Of a DNA stretch of 64,000 bases, positions 33,101-42,930 are shown piece by piece. The stretch lies in the NCBI RefSeq assembly GCF_932526225.1, contig NC_064037.1:16244601-16308600 (forward strand), read 5' to 3'. Numbering within the stretch: position 1 is the first letter of the stretch; every line of letters starts with the position of its first letter. The notes below the pieces were generated by a model. The model made no database searches and had not been told where the DNA came from. It saw nothing but the letters and a program-made list of their open reading frames with translations. A program made the translations under genes and the position numbers. The DNA comes from Nematostella vectensis. Its lineage: Eukaryota; Cnidaria; Anthozoa; Actiniaria; Edwardsiidae.

Positions 33101-33925
33101 TTGAGGAGCAGATGAGTTCCCTTTCTCTTGGTCTTCTTCAGAATTTGGAGATAGTGAACTCACAGATCCATCCTGGGTGCTTTGTAAGGAGTCACAGTCT
33201 TTTGTTGTGTTGTCATACTGTTTCTCACTCTTTGTTGCTGTTTCCGTATGTGGTGAGCTACACATGCTACAGACAAAAGCTGAAGGTGGCTGCATTGGAT
33301 GTTTTTCTTGTAAAGTACTGGAGCCTTCAAAACTTTTCGATATATTTTTTATCACACTTGGGTCATTGTTATGAGGACTTTTTTGTGTTTGAACAAAGTT
33401 TTCAATCACAGATTTTACCTCGTCCTCTTTGTCTTCTTTTTCCTTGGCGCCCGAGTTATTATTTCCGCCTTGAGCTAAATTGTTTTGCTTCTGAAGTGAT
33501 TCTTTATCCTTTGTCGTTTCGTTAACCACCTGACCGTCACCTTCAGCAGTACTAGCAGTTTTTGTAAGATAATTCGGTACAACAACAGTTGACTGTAAAA
33601 TACGGCGAATCAACTCTTGGCTTTGAAGTTGTCGGAGTTGTTGACGTAGACGTAGATCCTTCTGTGACGCCAAAGTTGCGCGCGCGCTCGTTTCTTTTTT
33701 CTCCCCAGCGTTGCCTTTGTGAGTTTCCCCCTCTACGACATAAATATTTGAGCTTTCTTCTGAGTCATTTTGATCCTGGGCGGACATCTCATTCGATGTT
33801 TTCTCGTTTCCATTTGATGTTAGAACCACTGGCGTTTCGTTTGACTCGTATCCATCCCCGTCCTGTCTGGCTTTGCTGTCTTTGTTTTCTTCATCCTTCG
33901 AGGATAGACATGCAGCCTCAGCCAT
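24180..33925 (-). CDS. Multi-exon coiled-coil protein, about 955 residues, family not recognised
   Basis: Ten exons with matching phases: 33925-32838, 31800-31204, 30819-30771, 30561-30400, 28441-28388, 28304-28257, 28116-28052, 25987-25913, 25280-25008 and 24809-24365. They sum to 2,856 nt (952 codons). A tiny last exon, 24194-24180, after a strong acceptor would add KGLL and a stop; reading through to a stop at 24311 is the alternative. The start MAEAACLSS at 33925 lies below a CpG-rich upstream region. Residues 1-363 are low-complexity, acidic and Gln-rich with a short helix (RQQLRQLQSQELIRRIL). Residues about 364-750 are nearly continuous coiled coil. The C-terminus is Ser/Pro/Lys-rich and probably disordered. 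A cytoskeletal or centrosomal scaffold is possible, but function is unknown. The exon-4 acceptor is weak and chosen for phase. Confidence 0.8.
25540..25796 (-). mobile_element. tRNA-derived SINE in an intron
   Basis: On the minus strand the head begins near 25796 (GGGCGGCCCAGTGTG). It has an A-box-like TTAGCGCATCAGC and a perfect B-box GGTTCGATTCC. A non-tRNA body follows, ending in AAAGCGCCATTGATT...GGCGCTATATAAATCA and a T/A run at about 25540. The GGCGCTATATAAAT tail is common to SINEs that use CR1/L2-type LINE machinery. It lies in intron 8 of the coiled-coil gene, in the same orientation. Confidence 0.75.
26050..27870. repeat. 29-bp minisatellite, about 62 copies, intronic
   Basis: The unit is CTTATAGGTTTGAATGTG + TTAACCATGGT with point variants (TTAGCCACGG, GTAAGCCATGG, TTTCAGCC). 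It occupies most of intron 7 of the coiled-coil gene. The mixture of variant units in blocks suggests repeated local amplification. Confidence 0.97.
28487..30396. repeat. 42-bp minisatellite, about 45 copies, intronic
   Basis: The unit is ACCAGTCAGGAGTGTGTGG + TAAACAAGCCTTTCAAATATTAT. Because 42 is a multiple of 3, long open frames run through it on both strands (up to 647 codons on the minus strand, 400 on the plus). These are repeat artefacts. The array fills intron 4 of the coiled-coil gene and starts within a few bases of that intron's 5' splice site. Confidence 0.97.
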
Positions 33926-33929
33926 ATTA

Positions 33930-34300
33930 GATAAATAGCAATCAATCTTTATGACCCAAGCATGACCAAAAGCGGTCTTCTCTTCTTCTCAGTAAACCAG
34001 ACAAAGATCTACGTAAAGTTATACTCTCGAGAAGAACATTTTATACAAAGAAACAATCGGATTACCACTTGTTTATATAGCATCTTACAAAGATGGATAT
34101 TTAGGAAAAACCGTTGAAAGCGCTTGCCTTATTGCGCGTTTGTTTACATTGGTTTTAACTTCTTCAAAACTGCCGCCATTTTGGATTTGTTTGCTTTGCA
34201 ATAAGCGCATGCTTCCTTCGATTAACTGCTGTTGCAATAAGCGCATGCTTCCTTCGATTAACTGCTGACACGGCAGGCTTGTGCAGGCTAGGGCACAGGC
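33930..34300. promoter_or_regulatory. Upstream region of the coiled-coil gene
   Basis: It contains a YY1-type GCCGCCATTTTGG (about 34172-34184). A 34-bp segment occurs twice in direct repeat (34198-34231 and 34234-34267), each copy holding AGCGCATGCTT, which resembles an NRF1 half-palindrome. Promoter function is inferred from position. Confidence 0.4.
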
Positions 34301-34848
34301 TTACCACTTCTTTGGAAAGAATCGGAAATCGGTTATAGTCGATCGTTTCTTACAGAGAACAGATGATACGAACCGATGATACAGAGCTCTTGATAATAAT
34401 GTCCCAGCTTGCATTTTTGATTTTGCACAATTCCAAGAGAAAAACAAAGTTCCTTTAAAGAGAGGTGCCTCTATAGCTTTGATGACAAGGGAAGGGACAT
34501 ACAAACGAATATTTATTATGATTAATTTTCTATTCTCACTGGACTCGAAGCAGGATATGTAAGTAAAAAACTCATTAGCAATTCAGTCTCATATGAGCTC
34601 GCAAGCCACGAGGTCATCGCCCTCCTTTGCCGTCCGTCCAGCTCTACAAATTCGCTCTATATGCATTCACAAGATAAGTTTCATTCACTTTGCGATGAAG
34701 ATATGGTTTTCCTTTCTTCTCTCTGTCTTGCTTCTACCCCCATTCCTCGTTCGCTGTTCGCTTTTCCCTTGGAGCTACATTAGTCATCCAAGCGGCCCTT
34801 CATTAGCTGAATGTGGTTTGTATGTAGAATTATTAAATTCTAATTAAG
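34300..34848. other. Unassigned flank left of the DIRS-order element
   Basis: Nothing supportable; open frames at 34301-34504 (-) and 34593-34847 (+) lack motifs. Confidence 0.35.
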
Positions 34849-34956
34849 TTTAAACTCATCGTCAGATAAGTTGGGGCTTGGTATCGGAGCGCGTACTTGT
34901 CGCCCGACCAAGCGCTACCCAGGGAACCATGGCAACCGGGCCACAGCTCCCCGCCA
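34849..34956 (-). repeat. Split direct repeat B2
   Basis: Begins TTTAAACTCATCGTCAG and matches 35184-35291 in the same orientation. It is separated from A2 by 69 bp of unique sequence. Confidence 0.9.
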
Positions 34957-35025
34957 CAAGGGATACCCGTCACACTGATTTCTCAGTGGAATATACTTAA
35001 CATTAGCTTTGGGAGGGTGGGTGGG

Positions 35026-35186
35026 GACTAAAAAGCGTGGATCATATAGGTTAGCCTCACTCGAAACGCTGCCAGTGCAAGAAAGGCGCGGGGTGGTCGT
35101 TCTCCTGACCAGGGGACGGCATTCGGCCCCAGGGCGCGCGACCGTGACTCGGTTTAACTTCGTCTAAATTTCATTCAGACACATTT
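35026..35186 (-). repeat. Split direct repeat A2
   Basis: Begins GACTAAAAAGCGTGGAT and matches 41183-41343 in the same orientation with about seven substitutions. Confidence 0.9.
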
Positions 35187-35291
35187 AAACTCATCGTCAG
35201 ATAAGTTGGGGTTAGGTATTGGAGCGCGTACTGGTCGCCCGACCAAGCGCTACCCAGGGAACCATGGCAACCGGGCCACAGCTGCCCGCCA
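35184..35291 (-). repeat. Split direct repeat B1
   Basis: Overlaps the end of A2 by the shared TTT and matches B2. The A2/B1 junction reproduces the junction expected in a circular intermediate. Confidence 0.9.
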
Positions 35292-35403
35292 ACCAGGTGC
35301 TTGAAACAGTTGAAAAGGAGGGACTGTGGCTCGGCTACCATGGGACCTCCTGATCTCTACAAAACCAAGTACCAACCACAGAATGAACAGGAAGTACCTT
35401 TTA

Positions 35404-36441
35404 TTAAACCAAACTAGCAGAAGCGGCTGCTAACGCCTCTACGGGGGTACGGATGTAGCCCTTATACGCGTCACTAGACCAACGGCCAAGAGATTGGATC
35501 AGATGATCTGAGAGCCCATTCCTAGCCGCCACGGTGGCGGCACCAATACGGAATCTGTGGCTGGAGTAATCACCGGCGAAACCTGCTGCTCGCATAATCT
35601 GTCGCAACCAAGACGTCAGGATAGACCGAGACAAGGGCTGACCCGACTGCAACAAAAAAAGAGGGCCCGGTGTACCTCCTCTCAAGTGCAAGTAAGCTAG
35701 GATGGCCTCAACCGCACACAGGGGAGGTCTGGCTTTACCAATATAGATGAAGGTTCCTTTGCGAAAGGGGTCAGTCTTAGAGGCCTTGATGTTGACACGT
35801 ATGTACATGGGAGCCGACATGGAATCTAAGGTAATGTCCTGAGGCTGCAGGTGTCGCTGTGACGAGAAGCTGTTCAACGAGTCTACCGTAAACTCAGATG
35901 CTCTCAGAAAGCCAAAGTAGGCGAGGCAGCAGGCAGCCCAAAACATTAGGTGGTCTGGAAGCCTGAAGTCCAGGTGGCGGTGGATAGTATACATTACCTT
36001 ATCGGTAATCGGTAACCGGGACGAGGGATTCACACCGCGAACCCTTTTGATGCCCCTCAATACTCTCTCGAGTCGTAAACAGCCCGCAAGAGGGTCCTGG
36101 AACCCCTGTTCAATGTGCATAGCACGAACTCCAGAAAAGTAAACTTTGATTGACGACAGCTGAACAAAATCCGCAAGAAAGGACGCAACCAAGCAAAGCG
36201 TCCACTCATCCGCCGGGCATGGAGACCCGGTCAAGGGGTTGAGCTTTCCCAATTGCGCGCAAAAGTTGACAAACTTCCGCTGACCTGTAGCATACGACTT
36301 ACGAGTGGACGGGGCAAGTCCCTCGGAGATGAACCGCCAGCACCTTGTTTCTAAGGGTGAGAGATATCTGCCAGAAGCCACGCCGAGATGGGAGTAGGAG
36401 AAGGACGAGCCCAAGGCGCCAAGAGCAGAAATTCCTGCCAA
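35404..36441 (-). CDS. Tyrosine recombinase of the DIRS-order element (345 residues)
   Basis: The frame is intact. The catalytic set is visible: Arg in FGFLRASEF, a Lys region (KASKTDPFRKG), His and Arg in SSHRFRIGAATVAA, Trp in LGRWSSDAYKGYIR and the nucleophile Tyr in the same segment. An N-terminal SAM-like DNA-binding part (APSTRKSYATGQRKFVNFC) precedes it. The enzyme would integrate the circular cDNA without target duplication. Its start overlaps the end of the RT-RNase H frame by about 90 bp in another frame, as is usual in DIRS-order elements, so the true start could lie within that overlap. Confidence 0.92.
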   Translation of the reverse strand: MAGISALGALGSSFSYSHLGVASGRYLSPLETRCWRFISEGLAPSTRKSYATGQRKFVNFCAQLGKLNPLTGSPCPADEWTLCLVASFLADFVQLSSIKVYFSGVRAMHIEQGFQDPLAGCLRLERVLRGIKRVRGVNPSSRLPITDKVMYTIHRHLDFRLPDHLMFWAACCLAYFGFLRASEFTVDSLNSFSSQRHLQPQDITLDSMSAPMYIRVNIKASKTDPFRKGTFIYIGKARPPLCAVEAILAYLHLRGGTPGPLFLLQSGQPLSRSILTSWLRQIMRAAGFAGDYSSHRFRIGAATVAARNGLSDHLIQSLGRWSSDAYKGYIRTPVEALAAASASLV

Positions 36442-37945
36442 TTGAAACGGGACAGAGCGTCAGCTAGGGAATTTTCAATCCCTGGAACATGGGCTGCAGC
36501 GAAAGAAAAAACACATCTCGCAGCCCACATGAGTAGCCTACGCAGCAATTTCATGATGCACGGAACCTTCGAGGTCGTAGAGTTAACGATGTGAACCACG
36601 GCTTCATTGTCAGACCTGAAAAGGACATGTCCCCTACCCCATCCGTGTCCCCATACATGCGCTGCGATAATAATAGGGAAGAGCTCCTTGTAAGCTATTG
36701 ACTGCGAGGTCTGAGAGGCGAACCAGAGCCCATTAAACCACTCCGACCCAAAATAAGCTCCATAGCCAAAGGCGCCTGCTGCGTCAGAGGTGACGATAAC
36801 CGTAGGAGTCGCTTCTAAACCAGAATAAAGCCAGAAGCTGACACCGTTCCAAGATTCCAAGAACTGTTGCCACCACGCCAAGTCGCGACGAGTTTCATTG
36901 TTAATGCGAATTGGGTGTCTGTCATGTCTGAAGCATCGGTGTTGATCGATCAAGCGCCGGATGAACGCCCGGCCAGGCCACAATACTTTAGCAGCGTGAT
37001 GAAGGTGGCCGATTAAAGATTCTAAATCGTGCCTGGTGCACCAATCTAGGCAAGACCACTTATTGATGAGTGCGCGTAGATTCGCCAACTTGTCTGCTGG
37101 TAACCGGGCTACGCGGTTGACTGAATCTAGTTCTATACTAGAGGGGCCATCACACTTGCCCGGATGCAAAGGAAGGCCAAGATTGGTGCAGACCTGTAGC
37201 GCCACTGACAGATCTCGCGCACACCTCGGAGAGTCGGGTGAGCCCGCCAAAATAAAATCGTCAAGGTAGTGCATAATGTCCGACACTTGGTGATTGTTTA
37301 CCAGAATCCACTCCACCATAGAGGCCACTGTATTGAAGATGTATGGGGCGGAGCGGAGGCCGAACGGCAATGCAAGATAAACATAATAATGTGCGCGCCA
37401 TCTCATACCCAAAAGATAACGATCAGAGGGGTGGACTGGGACGTTCCGGTATGCCGACATGACGTCGAATTTTGCGATTAAAGCCCCCGGGCCGAATTTT
37501 GTTTACCATGCGAATGATATCGTCGACTCGTAAATAGTTCAAGGCAAACTGTTCAGGATCAATTCCGTCATTCAAACTAGTGCCCTCAGGCGATGATAGG
37601 TCGACAATCAAACGCCATTTCCCGGGCTGCCCGCTCTTAGGGATCACCCCAAATTTGCTGATGTGTAGGTTTGGGAATGGAGGGTATGCAAACGGCCCAG
37701 CCACTCTACCTAGCGATACCTCATTCGCCAGATAATCGTCGACCACCGAAGGGTGCTCCTGTGCAGATTGCTTATTCTTTTTGCTCGACTGGAGTGCTGA
37801 AGACCCGTCAAGTCCTACTCTAAGCCCATGGCGTATACCATCCAGTACATATGCCACCAGGTGTTGATCGGGGTGTTTAATCAACTGTGCAGCGAACCTG
37901 TCGGGCTTTAGAGGCGTCACCGATGGGACTGATGCGAGCAATGCT
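36351..37945 (-). pseudogene. DIRS-type reverse transcriptase-RNase H, one frameshift
   Basis: The upstream part (37945-37490) holds the RT fingers (GVIPKSGQPGKWRLIVDLS, LNYLRVDDIIRMV). A run of five G near 37487 carries one base too many, and the frame resumes as ALIAKFDVMSAYRNVPVHP. This holds the first catalytic Asp, then LPFGLRSAPYIF and the MHYLDDF box near 37260. RNase H follows, with SDAAGAFGYGAYF (about 36790), ELFPIIIAAHVW, RSDNEAVVHIVN and ADALSRF near 36460. No ATG opens the frame: an in-frame TGA lies at about 37960 and a splice-acceptor-like TTTTTGTTGCAG lies just before the conserved part. The single frameshift could also be an assembly error. Confidence 0.88.
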
Positions 37946-38269
37946 GCAACAAAAAGTCACTCATCAACTCCCAAAGCCACTAGAGCAGGCAGGATGAAAA
38001 CAAAGGAGGGGAGGGGGCAAGCTGGCCCCTGCCGCGAGCTCAGAGGATCCTTGAAGATAGAAGTACCCTAGGAGTTGGTAAACCTGGGTGAAGTGTGGAC
38101 TCCCGTGAGCGGTGTCGAATCGCTCGATGAATGGTGGTGAACCTTAGCACCACGCGGGCGTAGATCAAACCCCCCTCAGAGCAGATCTGGTCGTACCAAC
38201 CTGCATGTGCCATGCTGTAAACACTCTTCTTGAACACCCTGTTCGAATAAGCGACCTGTGATAAACGCA

Positions 38270-39235
38270 AACCTTGCTCTCGCGCATGCAAAGTAACGAC
38301 GCGAAGCATCCTGGGAAAAGGATGACGAACTATCTCACGTGCGCAGCAACACCCTACGCGAAACAACCCGCAAGAGCGACCTTTCATCGCGTATGCACCG
38401 AAACAACCCGGCGCGAAGCATCCTGGGAGAAGGAGGAACCTTACCATCCCGCATGCGCAGTAACAATCCTGCGAGTAGTATTCTGGGCAAAGAATGACAA
38501 GAAGCAAGTACCGTGCGCGGTAAAAACCCTGCGCGAAGAATCCTGTGGGAGGGCCAGACCAGATCAAGTCGCGTGCGCAGTGACAACCCTGCGCGAAGCA
38601 TCCTGGGAGTTGGGCGAATCTAATGCGCAGTAATAACCCTCCCTGCGCGTAGCCTCCCGGGCGAAGACTGAACTGAAGCAAGTACCCTGCGCAGTAACAA
38701 CCCTGCGCGTAGCATCCAAGAAAAAGACCGGACCGGACCGGACCAAGTCGCATGCGCAGTAACAACCCTGCGCGAAGCATCCTGGGAGAAGGGCGAACCT
38801 AACCATCCCGAATGCGCAGTAATAACCCTGCGCGAAGCATCCTGGGAGAAGGGCGACCTTACCTTCCCACACGCGCAGCAACAACCCAGCGAGTAGTATC
38901 CTGGGCGAAGACTGAACCGAAGCAAGTACCGTGCGCAGTAACAACCCTGCGCGAAGCATCCAAGAAGAAGACCGGACCGGACCAAGTCGCATGGCGACAG
39001 TCGAAGGGCGAACCTTACCATCCCGTATGCGAAGTAATAACCCCGCGCGACGCCTCCTGGGCGAAAACTTGACCGGACAAAGTCGCGTGCGCAGTGACAG
39101 CCCTGCTCGAGGAACCCTGGGAGAAGGGCGACCTCACCATCCCACATGCGCAGTAGCAATCCCGCGCGAAGCACCCCGCTTGAGAAAGGCTTAACATCCT
39201 GCGGGCGCAGTAACCACGTGCGTGAGTGCGCGGCA
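38270..39235. repeat. GC-rich degenerate tandem repeat between gag and RT
   Basis: Imperfect units of about 55-65 bp contain GCGCAGTAACAACCCTGCG and CGAAGCATCCTGGGAGAAGG. Remnants reappear after the TCTA array (39625-39790). The open frames on both strands rich in Arg, Leu, Gly and Cys are shadows of the repeat. Confidence 0.9.
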
Positions 39236-39269
39236 ATGTCCCGCCTTGGAGGACGGCAAACCTAGAAGC

Positions 39270-39555
<286 letters not shown>

Positions 39556-40089
39556 TTTTTATTTTTCTTTCTTTATTTTATTTTATTTTTATTATTATTA
39601 TTTAATATCCCAACCAGCCTACGTGCGCAATATCCCCCACGGGAAGCATCCTGGAAAGCGGGCGAGCCTTCCTACCCCCACCGGTGCCGCAACCTGCGCG
39701 AAGAGTCCGGGAAAAGGAATAACCTCAACATACTCCGCCCCCCTTACCGGGTGCAATAACAACCTACGCACTTGTAGTAGAGGCGCGCTATCCTAGACCA
39801 GAAGGGAAGTCCGAAACCTAGACTTGGCCTCGAGGCAGGTGGGAAATACCAATCCCGTGCCCGCACTCTGCGCTAAGTATGCTAGGAGACGGCACGCTAA
39901 TATAACACCTAACACCATAGAATAAAGCCAAAGTCATGTATATGTAACGGTACCAAAAGAACTTGTGGTTAATAGAGCTCGACTACTCTTGACAAGTGCA
40001 TCCAAAAGTTAGGCTAACACAATAGATGCTCCTACGAATTGACTACGCAATAATGAGCCTAGTGAGCATAAAAAGTGTCACTTATCCGA

Positions 40090-41143
40090 CCTATAGGTTG
40101 ATGGCGTTTCGGAGGCTTGGTGCTGGGAGAGGAGGAGCGCGCTCTGTTTGGTTTGCGTCCCAGTCTAGCACCTCCACTTGTAGGTGAGGTCCGGAACAGG
40201 TCGCACAGCGGTGGGAAAACTGACAGACAGGAAACGTCGGTGAAGTGCACTTCCCACGATTCCACGAGTAACATATCTCGTCAGCAGATGAGGATGCCCG
40301 GGGCGATACACCTGCCGTATGGAAGCTAAACAGCTGTGCGTCTATCTGGGACCAATCGGTCAGTTGGCTTGCGGCTGCCTGTTCTCGAAAGGCACGATCG
40401 TACGACAACCAAGCTTTCCCGCCGAATTGACGAAAGGTACGCAAAATGGAAGTTTATACTTTGTGAGACCTTGCCACCGATTAGGAAAATAAGACACTAG
40501 TACCGTGGAATAAATAGTGAAGGCTTCGCACCACGACACGACGTCCTCCAGCCGCCTTTTCGGTTTCTTGGAGCGGGGAGCCGACGACAACAAATGCCCG
40601 TCGAGTAACAATTGAGGTTCAGGCTCGGACATTGGCGAGAGATTTGCTGGTAGCAACTCGGCGAGGTCGACAAACTTATTCGACACAATCTGAAGAACCA
40701 CCTTCGAGGGGATCGGGGAATACCCTGGGCCCACCACAAACGGCTTGTGTAAAATTGGGACTGCTGATAAGGGACTAGTTGTCGCTGGGGTGGACAAAGT
40801 TGACACGAGTGGAGTCCAATGGAGTAGACCCGGCCAACGATAAACCAGAGCAAACCGATGCGAGCGATGTTGGGGAAAACACTTGTAAAAATTCTGGAAC
40901 TGACCTACCTCCTGGGCCAACCGGCGACGGTGCAACCGAGGTGCTCGCCTGAGGCAGTGAGAAGGAATTTTACGTCGTCCAGGCCGCCGCAACCACTGTT
41001 GTACCTGTGCTAGAGACGGGAATCTCGTTGTTACATGGCTGGTTGTTAGCGCTCAGTCGCGCTTGAAATGCCTGCTGGACGGCCATCTGAATCGCTGTGA
41101 GCACTTCCGGGGCCAGACTAGGTGTTGTTGTTTCAGGATTCAT
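40090..41143 (-). pseudogene. DIRS-type gag with frame breaks
   Basis: The start at 41143 (MNPETTTPSLAPEVLTAIQ) runs to a stop near 40976. Continuing in shifted frames, the conserved DIRS gag core appears: KPFVVGPGYSPIPSKVV (about 40745), FVDLAELLPANL, a DVVSWCEAFTIYS segment and FGGKAWLSYDRAFRE near 40410. A C-terminal Cys/His cluster (CYSWNRGKC...CQFSHRC) lies near 40275-40205. At least two frame breaks separate these blocks (about 40970 and 40450). The Cys-rich end resembles the CCCH fingers of other DIRS gags. Confidence 0.82.
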
Positions 41144-41182
41144 AATTAGCTTTTTTTTCTTAGTGAAAACTATGATCTTTTA

Positions 41183-41343
41183 GACTAAAAAGCGTGGATT
41201 ATATAGGTTAGCTTCAGTCGAAACGGTGCCAGTGAAAGAAAGGCGCTGGGTGGTCGTTCTCCTGACCAGGGGCCGGCATTCGGCCCCAGGGCGCGCGACC
41301 GTGACTCGGTTTAACTTCGTCTAAATTTCATTCAGACACATTT
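41183..41343 (-). repeat. Split direct repeat A1 (5' end of the element)
   Basis: Direct copy of A2; ends in ACACATTT, followed directly by unrelated host sequence. Confidence 0.9.
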
Positions 41344-42650
41344 GTAGTCCAATCGATCTACGGCTTAAGATCGGACTAATTGCAACACAAGGTTTTTCAA
41401 CGTTTTTGTACTAATTTAGTCTCCCTTTATAACATACTAAAATTCTAAAAAAAATCGGAGCACGCAAACACCCCGAAAAACTACATCGAATTTCCCCATA
41501 CGAGGCTTGTATGAAAAACCACAGGAATCCCAAATCATGAAAAATACACATACTTAAAAAAATCAAATTTAAACCACTATAAATGATAAGAAGTATATAT
41601 TTCTACACGATCTGGATAAAAATCTGATTTAGCTCATCTATTTTGGGCAAAAGCCACAGGTTTCTACGGGTCTTTAGAAGGAGAATCAAGCACATTAATT
41701 GCTGCCACACAGGAGCAGCATACTAATCGAGCTCGCAAACTACTCGTCCAAATAGCTCAGGATTTCATCCAGACTATATTGAAGACACAACAACTACGAC
41801 TATTCTTGAGATTTTTAAAATTTATTTCATAGTAGAATGAACGGCTCATTAGAACTCCATATTTTTTATTACAAACGAATAGCCACAACGCAACGTGATC
41901 ACACACTACGAGCCTGGGGTATCTGTGAAGTCCCTTACAAATCCGAGTTCTAACCATTGCACCCCCCTACCTCCCGCTAAATAATGACTGCTTTCTTAGT
42001 GCTTTGTTATTAGAAGACAAACAGTAAGAGTTAATCAATATCTTACTGACTAATGATACACCAAAAACTGGAATTCGACTCTGCCATATTTTCTTCTTTA
42101 ATAAGATTTCTTCTGCCCAAGTCACCAGTTTTTGTGTATTGTATTAATTCTTCTGGTTCACGAACACGACTATTTGGGCTTTTTGTATTTACTGACTAAA
42201 GAGATATTGATTCAAAATGTCGATTTACCTTCTTTTTATAGCTTTGACCAATCCTAGAACTGGCATCAAGGAACATGGTTCTACTAATACAAAATACTTT
42301 TCTTGTTTATCTATGACACCCGAACTCCAATACTAAAAAACATAGAGGTTGGGGTACAGCCTCTCATAACGATTACCAATAGTAGAAATATTTTACAGTT
42401 GTGTATAAACTTATTTAAAATAAGATTGAGCTCTAGGAATCCGTGCGTCGTAACCTACCGTGTTTCATGGGTACCGTATACAGGCGTATACACCTATTTC
42501 TAATACGTTTGCACTCGAAAATCAATGTATTGTAACCCGCAATGCTTCGTGGGTAGCGTATTAATGGCTGAACCCTGGTATCGGAAAGCCATATGTTCAC
42601 AGGAATTCATAAACAAGAATACTGCGTCTTTTGAAACCTCGATTTGTTTT
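41344..42650. other. Unassigned AT-rich intergenic region
   Basis: No coding feature is supported. A segment near 42480-42515 (GTATACACCTATTTCTAATACG) resembles one end of the MITE at 20868 and may be a solo relic. Confidence 0.35.
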
Positions 42651-42930
42651 ACGCTGTCTGGCTTATCTATTTCATACCCATGAAGCACTGTACTGTGGGT
42701 AAAAATACATGGATCATCCGAGAGCGACCTTATTCAAATAGGAGTATATCACTGAGCGTTCTAATATGTTACCGGTTGATGAAAAAAAAAATAACACTAA
42801 AACAATAACAATAAAAATAATAGTCTGTGGTAAAGCAAGGAAGCCACGCAGTATCGATCCTCAAATAGATTCCATCAATACATGGATCATCCGAGAGGTC
42901 TGTGGTGAAGCAAGGAAGTCACACAGGAAG

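Noticed and set aside
33112-33930. Plus-strand frames opposite exon 1 of the coiled-coil gene
   Set aside because: Antisense of a long exon with consistent splice phase; composition (Phe/Leu/Ser/Cys) is typical of reverse-strand shadow.
38040-39240. Arg/Leu/Cys-rich frames on both strands
   Set aside because: Shadows of a GC-rich degenerate tandem repeat between gag and RT of the DIRS-order element.
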